Below, in pieces: positions 12,706-24,754 of a DNA stretch of 64,000 nt. Positions within the stretch are counted from its first letter, which is position 1. The number at the start of each line of letters is the position of its first letter. The DNA comes from Rhytidiadelphus loreus (lineage: Eukaryota > Streptophyta > Bryopsida > Hypnales > Hylocomiaceae). The position numbers and the translations under genes are program-made. The notes under the pieces are model-generated. The model did not search any database. It had not been told where the DNA came from and saw nothing but the letters and a program-made list of their open reading frames with translations. The stretch spans positions 39,871,001-39,935,000 of the forward strand of contig OX344765.1 of NCBI GenBank assembly GCA_947034895.1. Reading direction: 5' to 3'.

Positions 12706-14004
12706 CTGACCTCCCTATGAAATCCCTCAGATTGTGAGCTTGTGAACTTGTGATTTCATCAAATCATAACATTGTTTATCAATGTTGAAGGAGTCCCTTT
12801 CGTATCCTTGAAAAGAGGACTCCAACAATGAAATAAGATTAAAATACATGTTGGTTTACATGAGGAAGTTTGCTAGGTTTTGAAAAGTCTACAATTCTAC
12901 CCCTCAGGTATCTTGGAAAGGATGATACCTTCTTTTCAAGAATTCAAGAAGGGTAGCTCAATAATGGTTTAATGTTATTTGTAAGGTAACTTCACTTGAA
13001 AGTGACTTTAAGAACTCCAATATTTCTTTCTATTAGCTTGACCTCATTTTTATTGGTTCTTGTCAATAATTGCAAGGGATTTCAATCTACCAAAGTATGT
13101 CTTGTCTTGTGTAGATATTGTATTTAAAAGTTATTAGGGTTCAAAGTTTTTTTGGTGGATGACCCCAAGTCATCACATGTTTCTTTGTCAGAGTTGTGAA
13201 CATATTTAGATTCGTAGTATACTTGTTTAGGGGTGTTGCATTTGGCTATATGGAATGGCTACTCTTGCATTAGTAATTCTTTGCTTAGGGCTAAGTTAAG
13301 TCTTGTTTTGAAGTATGTTAATGTTTTGATTTTGATGATTTGTATTAAATATGGTTCATTGAATCTATATGATATTCACCTTTTTGAGCTTTGACAAAGT
13401 CCTTGTAGGGTATAGATTTCTTGGTATTGGCTTTGATGATGACCTTGATCGTCCAATTATGTTTCCACATTGCTTCATTATAATTCACTCTCACTAATTG
13501 TTATTTAATTACATTGTAATAGTGCATTATATCTTCTGAAATTTCTATACATCTAATGAACCCTAAAATTGTTTGATTGTAGTGTAACTAGGTCATTGAA
13601 GCACATGTCAATGACCAATATTTCTAACGTTGGAGGAAGGGGCCAACCAAGTCTTGAGACACTTGGAGTCCAATTGTAACCATTCACTAATATGAAGCTT
13701 GGTTTCAAAGGTTGTCATTTTGAATCCATTATCAATGCCTATTGGCATCTCTAAGTAAAACAATTTTTCAAGTCTCCATTCAAATTGAATGGCTCTAAAA
13801 CCAAAATAGACTATTGTTTCTATATAGTATCCAAGGCCGCTAGTATGAATTCATTTGTTGAAAACATGCTAGAGAACCCTTGTGGAGTATGTAAAGAATT
13901 CTTTTGACACTTCAATTCTTGCTTGAGGATAAGTGGAATTGACATCTAAACCAAGTTGTTTCATATTTTTTGGAGATTTCTGGAATTAGTTATAAAATTT
14001 TGAA
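12706..14004. other. Intergenic, nothing recognised
   Basis: AT-rich sequence without convincing open frames, splice-linked exons or inverted repeats. Confidence 0.5.
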
Positions 14005-14150
14005 GTTGAAATGGCAGAGGGCTCTAAAATGGCTCACCTCCTAAAATGAACAATGTTTGTACATTGTTGAAGGCTATGAAAAATAAACATGTACAAATAG
14101 TGTACATTTAAGGAGGTGAGCCATATTTAAAGCCTACTCCATTTCAAGAC
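14005..14150. mobile_element. Foldback miniature element
   Basis: GGCTCACCTCCTAAAATG at 14031-14048 pairs with CATTTAAGGAGGTGAGCC at 14105-14122. Pairing extends outward through diverged sequence (TTGAAATGG on the left, CCATTTCAAG on the right). A second short inverted pair with GTACA lies inside. The size and shape are those of a MITE; no clear target duplication. Confidence 0.5.
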
Positions 14151-14234
14151 CTCCTACCTTACAAGTGATTTGTGCTAATTGTGAAAATACTTAATCTCTG
14201 GATGTTTGATTTTTTGCAATTGATTTTTAGATAT

Positions 14235-14487
14235 TTGTAGAGAAAGGTCCAAAAGTTTTAGATATTTGTAAGAGCCAAAAGTTCACACTTCGCAAGAGCC
14301 TCCGTCTGCACATCCTACTTTTCAGTCCATCTCTTGAAATTGATGACGGATGTGTCTGTATTGCGCAGTGCAGGCAAACTAGACAAGTCGGTGGTATGAA
14401 GGCCATCTGCTCTGATTACCACGAAAAGCAGACTCTCTGTTTGCTTGAGCTAAACCCTGATGAATCTATGGGTAACAATCGTGACTG
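14235..14487 (+). pseudogene. Unassigned open frame, possible gene fragment
   Basis: A frame without stops of about 84 codons, with balanced amino-acid composition (contains LEIDDGCVCIAQCRQTRQVG and LCLLELNPDESMGN), ending at a TGA. There is no Met near its start and I cannot link it to another exon. The sequence around it is less AT-rich than the flanks. It may be a gene remnant or chance. Confidence 0.2.
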
Positions 14488-16831
14488 ACTTCTGGCAGAG
14501 TGGCCGCATACATACTGCAACCGCTTGCAAGATATTCTACTTAATTGTCAATATTAAGCGTTTCTGCACGCATCCTTGCTTTTGAAATCGTAGTTTGCTT
14601 ACCTTTGTTTGCCGATACAATGAAATTTCACTCAAACCTTGTTATTGGGTCGTTTCTCTATCATTTCAGAATGATTAGAATCTCGAGAGTACGTGAAAGG
14701 TTGTTTAAAAAGACGAAGGACGCATGGTTAAGAAACGACGAATTCCATTGACCATTTTGTACAAAATATCATTCAGACGGGACCAAATTAATCTCATACC
14801 GTCAGAAACTCAGAATCCGTGAAGAACATGAGTGATACGAAACGCTTGAATGAGAGTGCCTTGCGCTTCTCGGTCTTCAGTCTTCACCATACAGAGCATG
14901 ATATGTGTGTCTCATCCAAGATAGAATTACTAAGGTAATGAACTTGCTTATACATGTATCATGCTCGTGAATGTCTGCATTAAAACACAAACTCATTTCG
15001 AATATCTTGTCGTTATGCCCACCATGACCTGAAAATCCGACTTCAGTCTCAAATTTGAGCTCCTGGAGTTTCACCGGAGATCACACATAAAAGAAAATTC
15101 TTTTAAGTATTTTGGAAGTTAGATGTCCAGAGTCATTAGGAATGATGAAGACCATGTTGAAAAATTGTACGAAATCAACACGTCTGAATTTCTTAACCCT
15201 TAAACATCAAAGAGGATGTTTGGCGTCTAATGGATGACAAGGAATCCTTGTAGTAGGATAGAAGTGCAACTATTCATTCTTGAAATTTTGTTGTGAAAAG
15301 GGGAGGTTTGCTATAGTAGTTTGACTTCCAATGGATGCTTTTGTTATTTCTAAAGCCCATGATTCATATGGTAATGGAAAGGGATGATTTGCAAGGTTAC
15401 CCCTTCATCCTTTAAGGGTTAAAATGTTTGAATTGGCACAAAAATATCAATTTTGACACCATAATTTGAGCAATTCTTACTTAAGTCTATACTATTTTCT
15501 ACTAGTTTGAAGGGTGGTTACATTTTTCTGTGCATCCTCATTCAACAGGTCGGTTTTCTTGTTGATGTCATAGCTGTGAGATTGATTGAGCTTTGTTGGC
15601 ATCTCATTTAACTCTTTAAGGATGAGATTCATTTTCAAATGGTCAAATGACATGTCTATTAGATTGTGTTTTAATATCAATCCTATATGTTTATTGCTTG
15701 AAACTATGAATTGTATATCAATGTGAGAAAATTTCAATTTGTTCTGTGAAAAACTGTAATTGATATCATTTTTGTTGCAAAAATTGAACAAAAATAAGTA
15801 AAAATAGTGAAAAAAAATTTGAAATTATTTGAAATTTTCTCAAGATATACAAGTAGCAATGGCAATTAGTGTGAATTTTTTTGAATTTTTTATCTTATTT
15901 AATACACCCAAAACAAGTACAACAATTAAGGCCTTGAAGTCAAATTCAGCTATCAAACTAAATTTATCCTTTTATTTGATTGATGTATAAAATTTTGATA
16001 TTTTTTGCTAGTGAAAAAATACATTTTCTATAAAAATTGATGGAAAAATCCAATTATTGTGATTTTTTAAAGTCAAAGGTGAGAATAAAATTTATATATA
16101 TATATATATATATTCTGGAATTTTTAACCATAAATTGAAGGTTAGAATGAAAAACTCAAATTTTAAATTTAAATTAAAAATACATTTTAAAAGAAGCAAA
16201 TATGAATGAAAAACACATCATATTGTGTTATTTGGATTCTAACATATGGAGCTTGCAATTGCAATAATTCTTTCAATTTTTTTTTTTTTTTCAAAATTTC
16301 AAGATGAAATAGAAACATATCTTGTTAAGCTTCATTTTTTTTTAGTTTAAATGAAATACCCAAAATGGTTACATTGAAAGTTACAATTAAGGTTGACCAA
16401 GGCACATCGACTTTTGAGATGTGTAGACCATTAGAGAAATTCTTAGGCCTCCAGAGGGCCAATCCATAGTGACCAAACCAATCTATTAATCGCATAAGAA
16501 TTAGTAGGGGCATATAGCCGAAGCAAAAGACGTCAAAACTCCAATAATGAAAGTGTAGTAGAGGTTTGTTTAATAACCAGCTGCATGAACATACGAGGTG
16601 ATTAATTGGTAAATTAAGCAAATTCAATGAAATTAAGCAAAATGAAGTGAATTTTCAAGCTCGTTGCCAAAAAAATTAAGAAACTCTTACATTTTCCAAC
16701 TAGCTTATAAAGTCACTTAGTTTAGGATGTTTAATGATGAGAAGAGGAGAATCTCTTTATGTACACATGGGGTGGTAGGAGGTAGAACAACCCATGTGGG
16801 ATATGTAGTTCAAAATTTGTAGTTTCTCAAC
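14488..16831. other. Intergenic, repeats and simple sequence
   Basis: No gene recognised. Contains one copy of a dispersed repeat at about 15200-15430 (also at 56.8 and 59.5 kb) and a (TA)n tract at about 16096-16113. The minus-strand open frame at 15492-15791 has low-complexity composition and is not supported. Confidence 0.5.
15200..15430 (+). repeat. Dispersed repeat, copy 1 of 3
   Basis: Contains GGATAGAAGTGCAACTATTC, GTGAAAAGGGGAGG and TTTGACTTCCAATGGATGC in the same order as the copy at 59450-59650. A shorter copy in inverted orientation lies at 56795-56900 inside an arabinofuranosidase intron. No coding capacity. Confidence 0.5.
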
Positions 16832-17120
16832 CCATTAGAGGAGATTTCAGCCCCCTGCAGGGCTGTGAGTTCCCAGACTGCGGGAACTAGTTCGCAGGGG
16901 TCCGCAGCAGCTTGCAGACGTGGAATGGCGACTTCCACGTCGGAAAAAAATGAAATTTTTTTTTTCTGTTTTTTTTTGCATTTCAAGAGTAAAACTTTTT
17001 TTTTTTTTTTTTTTTGAAATTCTTTTATCGGGAACAACCGTTCCCCGAAAACTACAGGGGGACAGTTCCCCCGCAGCTACTTAAAACGGCCCTCCAAGGG
17101 TCCGAAAACTCCTCTAATGG
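16832..17120. mobile_element. Miniature inverted-repeat element with GC-rich hairpins
   Basis: Ends CCATTAGAGGAG (16832-16843) and CTCCTCTAATGG (17109-17120) are perfect reverse complements, and pairing goes on for a few more bases. The interior has GGGAACT/AGTTCCC-type inverted phrases and a 9-bp palindrome GACGTGGAA/TTCCACGTC (16917-16941), plus long A and T runs. CTCA occurs next to both ends, but a precise target duplication is not certain. The element at 27.5-27.8 kb belongs to the same family. Confidence 0.6.
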
Positions 17121-17185
17121 CTCATAGTTAAGTTTAAAATAGGAATTGTGTTAAAGCTAGAATTTCAGACCTCATTTAGGCATAG

Positions 17186-17465
17186 TAGAATAATTTTTAT
17201 CAAAAACCTTTGAATTAAATCAAGTTGGAGAATCAAGCTAGTTTTCATGTCTAAAAATCCGTTTGAAGTTTAGAGACTCCAATAAAAAGTTATGGGCAAA
17301 ATTTGGAGAAGATTTTTGAAAATGTCAAAGAAAATCTCCCTTTCAACCCCTTTTAGAATTTTGTCCATAACTTTTTATTGAAGGCTCTAAACATCAAATG
17401 GATTTTTGGACATAAAAACTAGTTTGAGAATCATTTCAAATAGTATAATGCCTTTATTCTACTTG
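17186..17465. repeat. Inverted repeat with about 115-130-nt arms
   Basis: The left arm (about 17186-17318) and right arm (about 17350-17465) are imperfect reverse complements. AAAATCCGTTTGAAGTTTAG and CCAATAAAAAGTTATGG on the left match their complements on the right. The same phrases, in diverged form, make up the 7-copy module of the hAT-like element at 19.6-25.1 kb. Non-coding. Confidence 0.55.
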
Positions 17466-18614
17466 CAAATGCAAATTTTCTTGTGATTTTTTGAAGTTTG
17501 TTGGGACGAAATTGATAAGGCATGGGTAGACTTGTACTAAACCACATGCTAATGTGTCCCCTTGTCAAGTGCATTGTCATGAGCTAAAGGACTACAAAGA
17601 TTGTGGTAATGGGTTAGTGATTGATGCAAATGGGAAGGTTTAGTAGATGTCAGAATTGTGTGATTTGACAACATTGGGTTGTTCTACCTTATAGGTTCAT
17701 TGGTCTCACATTAAAATTGAGTCTCATTTCGTTCTAATCTTAGACTTGGTGGTCAAGGTCAACAAAAAATATTTTTGAAAACAGATGCTGAAATTGTTGG
17801 GATATTATTATATTTTTAAAACAAAACAAAACAATTCTATTTTTAGGCATTTGGCAAATTTAATTAATTATTCAATAAAGAATGCCAACCCTGAGCATTA
17901 GGTATGGTACTCTTAAGTTTAAATTGTAAGCAATATGATTGGATTTGATAGTTTCTTCTTGTCTCTAATGAGTGTGGTTCGACAACCTACTTCTCTTCCA
18001 TTTAACAATTTGCCCCAAATTTCATCCTCATTAACCAACAATATGAATTTGTGTTCTAGAATGTATGTTTGTAATACTTGAAGGCTCGCTTGAAGGTAGC
18101 ATTGAGGACTTGGTAGTGATGAATACATCTACCATAGTGAAGAAAAAGGAAAGGGCAAAAAGTTCTCTCTCTCTCTCTCTCTATTTTTTCGGAGTATGAA
18201 AATGATATTAAGTTTTTGGATTTTAGTAGATCTACTTTTGTTTTTATAGATGCCAAAGAATATATAAATCCTAAAGGACATCAAAATATGTGTTTAAATT
18301 CAAGATAAAAATTTGAGACATTCCTTGAATTTTGGGATGTTTCTCTCTTCTAATTTAGGGGTGCCAAAATTTCCACTCTCTAAAAATATTGGGTGTAAAA
18401 ATGTCACCTTCTATAAACTTTGATTGCCAAAATTATCCACCTCCAAAACAAAACAAATTATAGTCTTCATTGTGAAAGATAAACACTTACTTTGATTTCA
18501 AATTTTCTACTATAAACCAAATGAATCACAGAGTATCATAGTTAATACATTTGGAATATGTTAATTTTCTTTCAATCTATAAATAGCAAATATCAATAAT
18601 ACAAAAAAACACTC
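17466..18614. other. Intergenic, nothing recognised
   Basis: AT-rich sequence with a short (CT)n tract at about 18162-18182. No supported gene. Confidence 0.5.
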
Positions 18615-18885
18615 TAAGTGGGATGCCACATTTAACTACTTCTGGACTTTCAAATGATTTCTGGACAATGCACCTCAAGGTCTCCAACTGATTATCTCTC
18701 AATGTTTGTATATATCTCTTGATGTTTGTATAGATCTTCAAATGTTTTGTATAGATCTCTTGATGCATCTAGAGATCTCCAGATGATTATCTCTTGTTGA
18801 TTATTTCCTGATGTTAATTCAGAACATTAATGTAACATTAAAAGTCCAGAAGTAGTTAAATGTAACATTGGGGAGTCCCTTAATA
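18615..18885. mobile_element. Miniature element with Ser-less non-coding interior
   Basis: ACATTTAACTACTTCTGGAC near 18628 pairs perfectly with its complement near 18844-18863. Weaker pairing runs outward for about 15 nt. The interior carries diverged tandem phrases of the type TCTCTTGATGTTTGTATAGATC. Likely a MITE; the exact ends and target site are not clear. Confidence 0.5.
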
Positions 18886-19563
18886 AATGACTACTTCCTT
18901 AATGTCTAAGGACTTTGACTATTGAAAATTTTGCCAATGCAACTTTCATTTGGGCTTCAAAAGTCTCAAGAGTCAATTGACAGTGTAGGGTGATTGTAGG
19001 AAACACTTGTACTATTTGTTGCACTTTTTGAGTTTGGGAGTAAGATTCTATCAATATTATGATTGTATTTGAGCAATATGTTTTGATTGAGTTTAAAAAT
19101 CTAGAATGTTTTTTTTTTTCATTGATTTTTTGTGGCTTAGGCATGTGTTTCCTCTTCATTTGTCTATGCAAACAAATGAAATTCACTTTTCATTCTTCCT
19201 AGCTTTTCCAAGACATATTTGGTGGGTACTAATGAGTACTTTGTAGTACTTAGAATCGCACTCCAATACTATTTTAATGAATTTCTATAGAAATGGTGTG
19301 TCCCAATTGAAACAAATATTAAAAAAATAGGGGCTTCTATTATTGATTTTTTTAGCCACAATTGTAAACTTTCTTAGTAAGTCATGTGACAAAAAATCTC
19401 TAATTTGCAATCATTCATGAACCAAGAGCCCCCTAAAATTCCATACCTTTGAGGCATTTGCAATGCTATTTTTTGAAACCCTTCCACAAAAGGATGAGAG
19501 GGTCATGAAATGAGGTAGTAGAATTTTAAAGTTGTACCTCCCTCCAAAGAAGTACTTCAAAGT
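18886..19563. other. Intergenic, nothing recognised
   Basis: AT-rich sequence with open frames of random composition on the minus strand; no supported feature. Confidence 0.5.
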
Positions 19564-19571
19564 GTTGAAAA

Positions 19572-20100
19572 CAGGGTTGACAGGGCGTCCGGACGTCCAG
19601 AGTCCGTGGACGCTGACCCCAGGACGTCTTTTGACATACCTGGCGGTGACTACTGTCCGACCGTTGGACGGGCAGACGGCCAAAACTTCCGACGGCATCG
19701 AGCGGACGGATAGATCGCAGACGGGCTGACCGAAGCTTCCGACGGGTAGTAGAGAGCGGACGGGCCGACCGGGATTTCCGACGGTCTAACGCTCATGCGG
19801 TCGGCTGGGCGGAGCGGCGGACGGCCATGAAGTCGACAGGGCGGACGGCCAAGCGGACGGCCATGAGTCGACAGGGCGGACGGCCATGAAGTCGACAGGT
19901 CGGACGGCCAAGCGGACGGCCATGAAGTCGACAGGTCGGATGGCCAAGCGGACGGCCATATAGTCAACAGGGCGGACGGCCATATAGTCGACAAGGCGGA
20001 CGGCCAAGCGGACGGCCACGAGGTCGGCCTTGCAGTCGGTGCAGACGAACGAGCGGACAACAAAACAAATGAATCGATACCGTTCGCTCATCTAGTCGGA
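19572..20100 (+). repeat. Left subterminal GC-rich array of the hAT-like element
   Basis: Repeats of the motif CGGACGGCCATGAAGTCGAC with variants (…AAGCGGACGGCC…) occur many times from about 19800 to 20040. The end proper contains GTCCGGACGTCC. The open frames that read through the array encode only repeats such as AVRPVDFM and are not genes. Confidence 0.75.
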
Positions 20101-20144
20101 CGCCTGACCATCAGACGTTCTGTCCACATTCATATGCACCATAA

Positions 20145-20187
20145 TATACCATTGGAAAGATATCATTCATAGCTTTCCAATGGTATA
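20145..20187. repeat. Perfect 15-bp stem-loop
   Basis: TATACCATTGGAAAG (20145-20159) and its exact complement CTTTCCAATGGTATA (20173-20187) are separated by 13 nt. Located just inside the left GC-rich array. Confidence 0.8.
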
Positions 20188-20289
20188 TAAACCATTCAAT
20201 TTGGACAGAAACTCCAACTATGGGACATCTCCAAAGATTGCAGTCTTCTTAGTCCTCCGTCCGGCCTCAGTAAAAAGACATAAAACATG

Positions 20290-21230
20290 ATTTTTAGATC
20301 TCTTTTACGCATAGTAAAATGTCTTTTTTCAAAAAACTTTGAACTACAAAAACGTTGAAAATGAAGTCAAGTTCCACCTCCAAGAATCCGTTTTAAGTTT
20401 CAACCTTCCAACAAAAAGTTATAGACCATTTTCTAAGGCTGTTTTTGAAAATGGCCAAAAAAACGCCGTCCGCTCCTCCGACTCCCATCCACCCATCTCA
20501 CCACCCAAAGGACCCTTTGAGTCTCCAATCCTCCACCGCCCTTCCCACCCGCCGACCGCTCCTCTGACCCGCCGTCCGCCCATCCGACGGCCCGTCCGAC
20601 CTTCTGCCGACCGCACTAAAATGTCTTAAAACATGATTTTTAGACCTCTTTTACGCATAGTAAAATGTCTTTTTTCAAAAAACTTTGAACTACAAAAACG
20701 TTGAAAATGTAGTCAAGTTCCACCTCCAAGAATCCGTTTTAAGTTTCAACCTTCCAACAAAAAGTTATAGACCATTTTCTAAGGTTGTTTTTGATAATGG
20801 CCAAAAAAACGTTGTCTTCTACTCCTCTCTTCCGACCCCCCGTTCACCATCTAACCACTTGTCCGCCTATTGTACCCTCCATCCAACTGCATTGTATTGA
20901 TGAATTTTAAAAAGTACAGATTCGCTTTTCAAGGCTTCCATTTAATACTACAAAGTACTAAAGGATCCTCCGAGTCTCTAATCCGCCGTCCGCCCTTCTG
21001 ACGGCCCGTCTGACCCTCTGCCGACCGCAGTAAAATGTCTTAAAACATGATTTTTAGACCTCTTTTACGCATAGTAAAATGTTTTTTTTCAAAAAACTTT
21101 GAGCTACAAAAACGTTGGAAATGAAGTCAAGTTCCACCTCCAAGAATCCGTTTTAAGTTTCAACCTTTCAACAGAAAGTTATAGACCATTTTCTAAGGCT
21201 GTTTTTGATAATGGCCAAAAAAGCGTTGTC
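20290..21230 (+). repeat. Three direct copies of the element's internal module
   Basis: A module of about 170 nt begins TTTTACGCATAGTAAAATG, contains AACTACAAAAACGTTGAAAA and AATCCGTTTTAAGTTTCAAC, and ends near GAAAATGGCC. It starts near 20306, 20649 and 21064. The copies are separated by GC-rich CCGTCCG-type spacers. Four further copies lie in inverted orientation on the right arm. Confidence 0.75.
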
Positions 21231-21468
21231 TTGTACTCCTCTCCTCCGACCCCCCGTTCGCCATCTAACCACTCGTCCGCCTATTGTACCCTCCATCCAG
21301 CTGTATTGTATTGATGAATTTTAAAAGGTACAAATTTGCTTTTCAAGACTTCTATTTAATACTACAAAGTACAAACATCGTATATAGTATTTATGTATAC
21401 AAAGGAAGGATAATCCAAGTTAAACTTTCACACATTGAAATATGCACTATAATTGTTATAATGTTATA

Positions 21469-21507
21469 CCCTAAACCCTAAATCCTAGACCCTAGACCCT
21501 AAACCTT
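21469..21507 (+). repeat. Degenerate telomere-like repeat, left arm
   Basis: A run of CCCTAAA/CCTAGA units, the C-rich strand of the plant telomere repeat TTTAGGG with substitutions. Its mirror image lies at 23361-23399 on the right arm. Confidence 0.75.
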
Positions 21508-22854
21508 GAATTTTACATTAGTGAACAAACACATTGCTTTAATGTGCAAAATATGTTTGACTTCTAATTCCCTTAAAATGTGATTATCATGATGTACTAC
21601 ATATGGATTTTTGCATAGTTCATAAGCTTATTCATATATGTTGTCAACATGTTCTTGGTATTTTCTTACACCAAAATGCTTTAAATATTTTAATGTAATT
21701 TAATGTTGTTCGAGATTAAATATTGCATTTATACAACAAAAATATTATTGAAGTTGTTTTCCTACACCCTTATACCTATAAATTGTAAATCGTCAACTAT
21801 ATATCTCATATGAAAAATATTGGTGCTTGAATAGTTTAAAACATAATCAACCTTCAAATGTGATGATTTTTTGTATATGACTATGATGACCCTCATTAAT
21901 ATATATTTGTAATGTATTTATACATCAATAATGATGTTTTCAATTCATCTTGTGGTAAATGGGCCATGTGCAATTGTGATTTAATAATTTATATTATTAG
22001 TTTAGTTTTATATCTCATCTTGAAAAAATTTGGAATCATTTTAATATATGTTTTGTTCTTTATCACACTAGATTCTATTATTTTTTAAATTGCTAAGAAT
22101 AAACACTAAAAAAAAAAGGTTCAAAGGGCTATTTGTTTATATAAAATAAAGACTAGAAATGTCATGGAAAATGTTTCTTTTCGTCTCTATTATTTCTTTC
22201 ATTTGAAAAACATTATGTTTGCCAACATTTTTTATTAAACTACATTTGATAAATAAGTTTTTTAAATATTTTTGACATTCAGATTTTGACAATCAGATAA
22301 AGTAACAAATATATAAACTCCTAATCCTACAAAATCCTAGTTTACAAACTATTGAGTTTTATTTCACCATACCAAGAATTTGCCATTCAAAATTTAGAAA
22401 AGTATCTCAGTATCTTTACAAATACTAGACATCATCTGAAAAAATAGTCTTTTAACTTTTGCCAAAAAATTCAATACTACTATCAATATAAATTAATAAA
22501 ACCGAAGACATAAGTACAAATATAAATACAAATGTATACCGCAAACTTTTAACCAAAGAATTGAAGAAACACTATAAAATAATACATTTACAAATGATTT
22601 TATAGAAAATTCCGTAATTTAAAACCTTGAAGAATACAATATCGATTGGATTAAAAGACAAAAAACTATATAGTTTGACTTTTAGTAATATATATAATTA
22701 ACCAAGCATGCTAGATCTTCCACAATATAATTGCAATAAAATCTCTTGTCTAATTAAATAATGATCAATTCAATCTTCTTAAATAAAAATAAGGAACCCA
22801 AAAGTGTTGAAGGGATCATATGAGGGGCCATCATGTATTCATGTTTGACAAACG

Positions 22855-23399
22855 TCGGTTATGTTTTAAACTATTCAAGCACCAATATTTTTCATATGAG
22901 ATATATAGTTGACGATTTACAATTTATAGGTATAAGGGTGTAGGAAAACAACTTCAATAATATTTTTGTTGTATAAATGAAATATTTAATCTTGAACAAC
23001 ATTAAATTACATTAAAATATTTAAAGCATTTTTTCGTAGCATCTTGTAATACAATTATAAAATAATATAATTGCTTGTACTATGTATACTTTGATGTTTC
23101 AAACTATTAATGCGTTTTACAACAAAACTTAAAGAAAAAAAAAAACTTCAAATTATAATTGTATGTTTGACATTTGTAAATTGGCACATCAAAATTGATG
23201 TAGAAAATACCAAGAACATGTTGACAACATATATGAATAAGCTTATGAACTATGCAAAAATCCATATGTAGTACATCATGATAATCACATTTTAAGGGAA
23301 TTAGAAGTCAAACATATTTTGCACATTAAAGCAATGTGTTTGTTCACTAATGTAAAATTCAAGGTTTAGGGTCTAGGGTCTAGGATTTAGGGTTTAGGG
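22855..23399 (-). repeat. Inner part of the right inverted arm, with telomere-like tract
   Basis: Reverse complement of about 21468-21850 over long stretches (for example GACGATTTACAATTTATAGG and TTCATAAGCTTATTC on opposite strands). It ends in a G-rich telomere-like tract (TTTAGGG/TCTAGGG units, 23361-23399). Some insertions relative to the left arm are present between 23030 and 23200. Confidence 0.75.
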
Positions 23400-23599
23400 T
23401 ATAACATTATAACAATTATAGTGCATATTTCAATGTGTGAAAGTTTAACTTGGATTATCCTTCCTTTGTATACATAAATACTATATACGATGTTTGTACT
23501 TTGTAGTATTAAATAGAAGTCTTGAAAAGCAAATTTGTACCTTTTAAAATTCATCAATACAATACAGCTGGATGGAGGGTACAATAGGCGGACAAGTGG

Positions 23600-24750
23600 T
23601 TAGATGGTGAACGGGGGTCGGAAGAGAGGAGTAAAAGACAACGCTTTTTTGGCCATTATCAAAAACAGCCTTAGAAAATGGTCTATAACTTTTTGTTGGA
23701 AGGTTGAAACTTAAAACGGATTCTTGGAGGTGGAACTTGACTACATTTTCAACGTTTTTGTAGTTCAAAGTTTTTTGAAAAAAGACATTTTACTATGCGT
23801 AAAAGAGGTCTAAAAATCATGTTTTAAGACATTTTACTGCGGTCGGCAGAGGGTCGGACGGCGGGTCGGAGGAGCGGACGGCGGGTGGGAAGGGGGGATG
23901 GAGGATTGGAGACTCGAAGGGTCCTTTGGGTGGTGAGATGGGTGGATGGGAGTTGGAGGAGCGGACGGCGTTTTTTTGGCCATTTTCAAAAACAGCCTTA
24001 GAAAATGGTCTATAACTTTTTGTTGGAAGGTTGAAACTTAAAACGGATTCTTGGAGGTGGAACTTGACTTCATTTTCAACGTTTTTGTAGTTCAAAGTTT
24101 TTTGAGAAAAGACATTTTACTATGCGTAAAAGAGGTCTAAAAATCATGTTTTAAGACATTTTAGTGCGGTCGGCAGAGGGTTGGACGGGCCGTCGGAAGG
24201 GCGGATGGCGGGTGTGAAGGGGGGATGGAGGATTGGAGACTCGAAGGGTCCTTTGGGTGGTGAGATGGGTGGATGGGAGTCGGAGGAGCGGACGGCGTTT
24301 TTTTGGCCATTTTCAAAAACAGCCTTAGAAAATGGTCTATAACTTTTTGTTGGAAGGTTGAAACTTAAAACGGATTCTTGGAGGTAGAACTTGACTTCAT
24401 TTACAACGTTTTTGTAGTTCAAAGTTTTTTGAAAAAAGACATTTTACTATGTGTAAAAGAGGTCTAAAAATCATGTTTTATGGCATTTTACTACGGTCGG
24501 CAGAGGGTCGGACGGGCCGTCCGAAAGGGCAGACGGCGGGTTGGAGGAACGGACGGCAATTTTTTGACCATTTTCAAGCACAGCCTTAGAAAATGGTTCA
24601 TATCTTTTTGTTGGAAGGTTGAAACTTGGAACGGATTGTTGGAGGTGAAACTTGGCTTCATTTTCAACCTTTTTGGAGTTAAAAGTTTTTTGAAGAAAGT
24701 CATTTTACTATGCGTAATAGAGGTCTGAAAATCATGTTTTATGGCATTTT
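23600..24750 (-). repeat. Four inverted copies of the internal module
   Basis: Copies in reverse orientation end near 23815, 24128, 24470 and 24735. They are separated by GC-rich CGGACGGCGGGT-type spacers. The outermost copy is the most diverged. The open frames reading MNYKNVENEVKFHLQES in each copy are translations of the repeat and show no sign of selection. Confidence 0.75.
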
Positions 24751-24754
24751 ACTG

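Noticed and set aside
15492..15791. Minus-strand ORF of 99 codons
   Set aside because: AT-rich, Asn/Lys/Ile-heavy, no domain, no splice partners.
16826..17124. CTCA as the target duplication of the 16.8-kb element
   Set aside because: The left copy is two bases away from the inverted repeat, so the duplication cannot be set reliably.
18160..18182. (CT)n tract as a promoter element
   Set aside because: No gene follows; a simple repeat is the plainer explanation.
19650..20091. Minus-strand ORFs of 101-137 codons with repeated WPSAWPSALST/AVRPVDFM patterns
   Set aside because: Direct translations of the subterminal tandem array; readable in several frames, so not selected as protein.
20339..24422. 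Series of similar ORFs starting MNYKNVENEVKFHLQES on both strands
   Set aside because: They are copies of the non-coding internal module of the foldback element, each running into a different GC-rich spacer.
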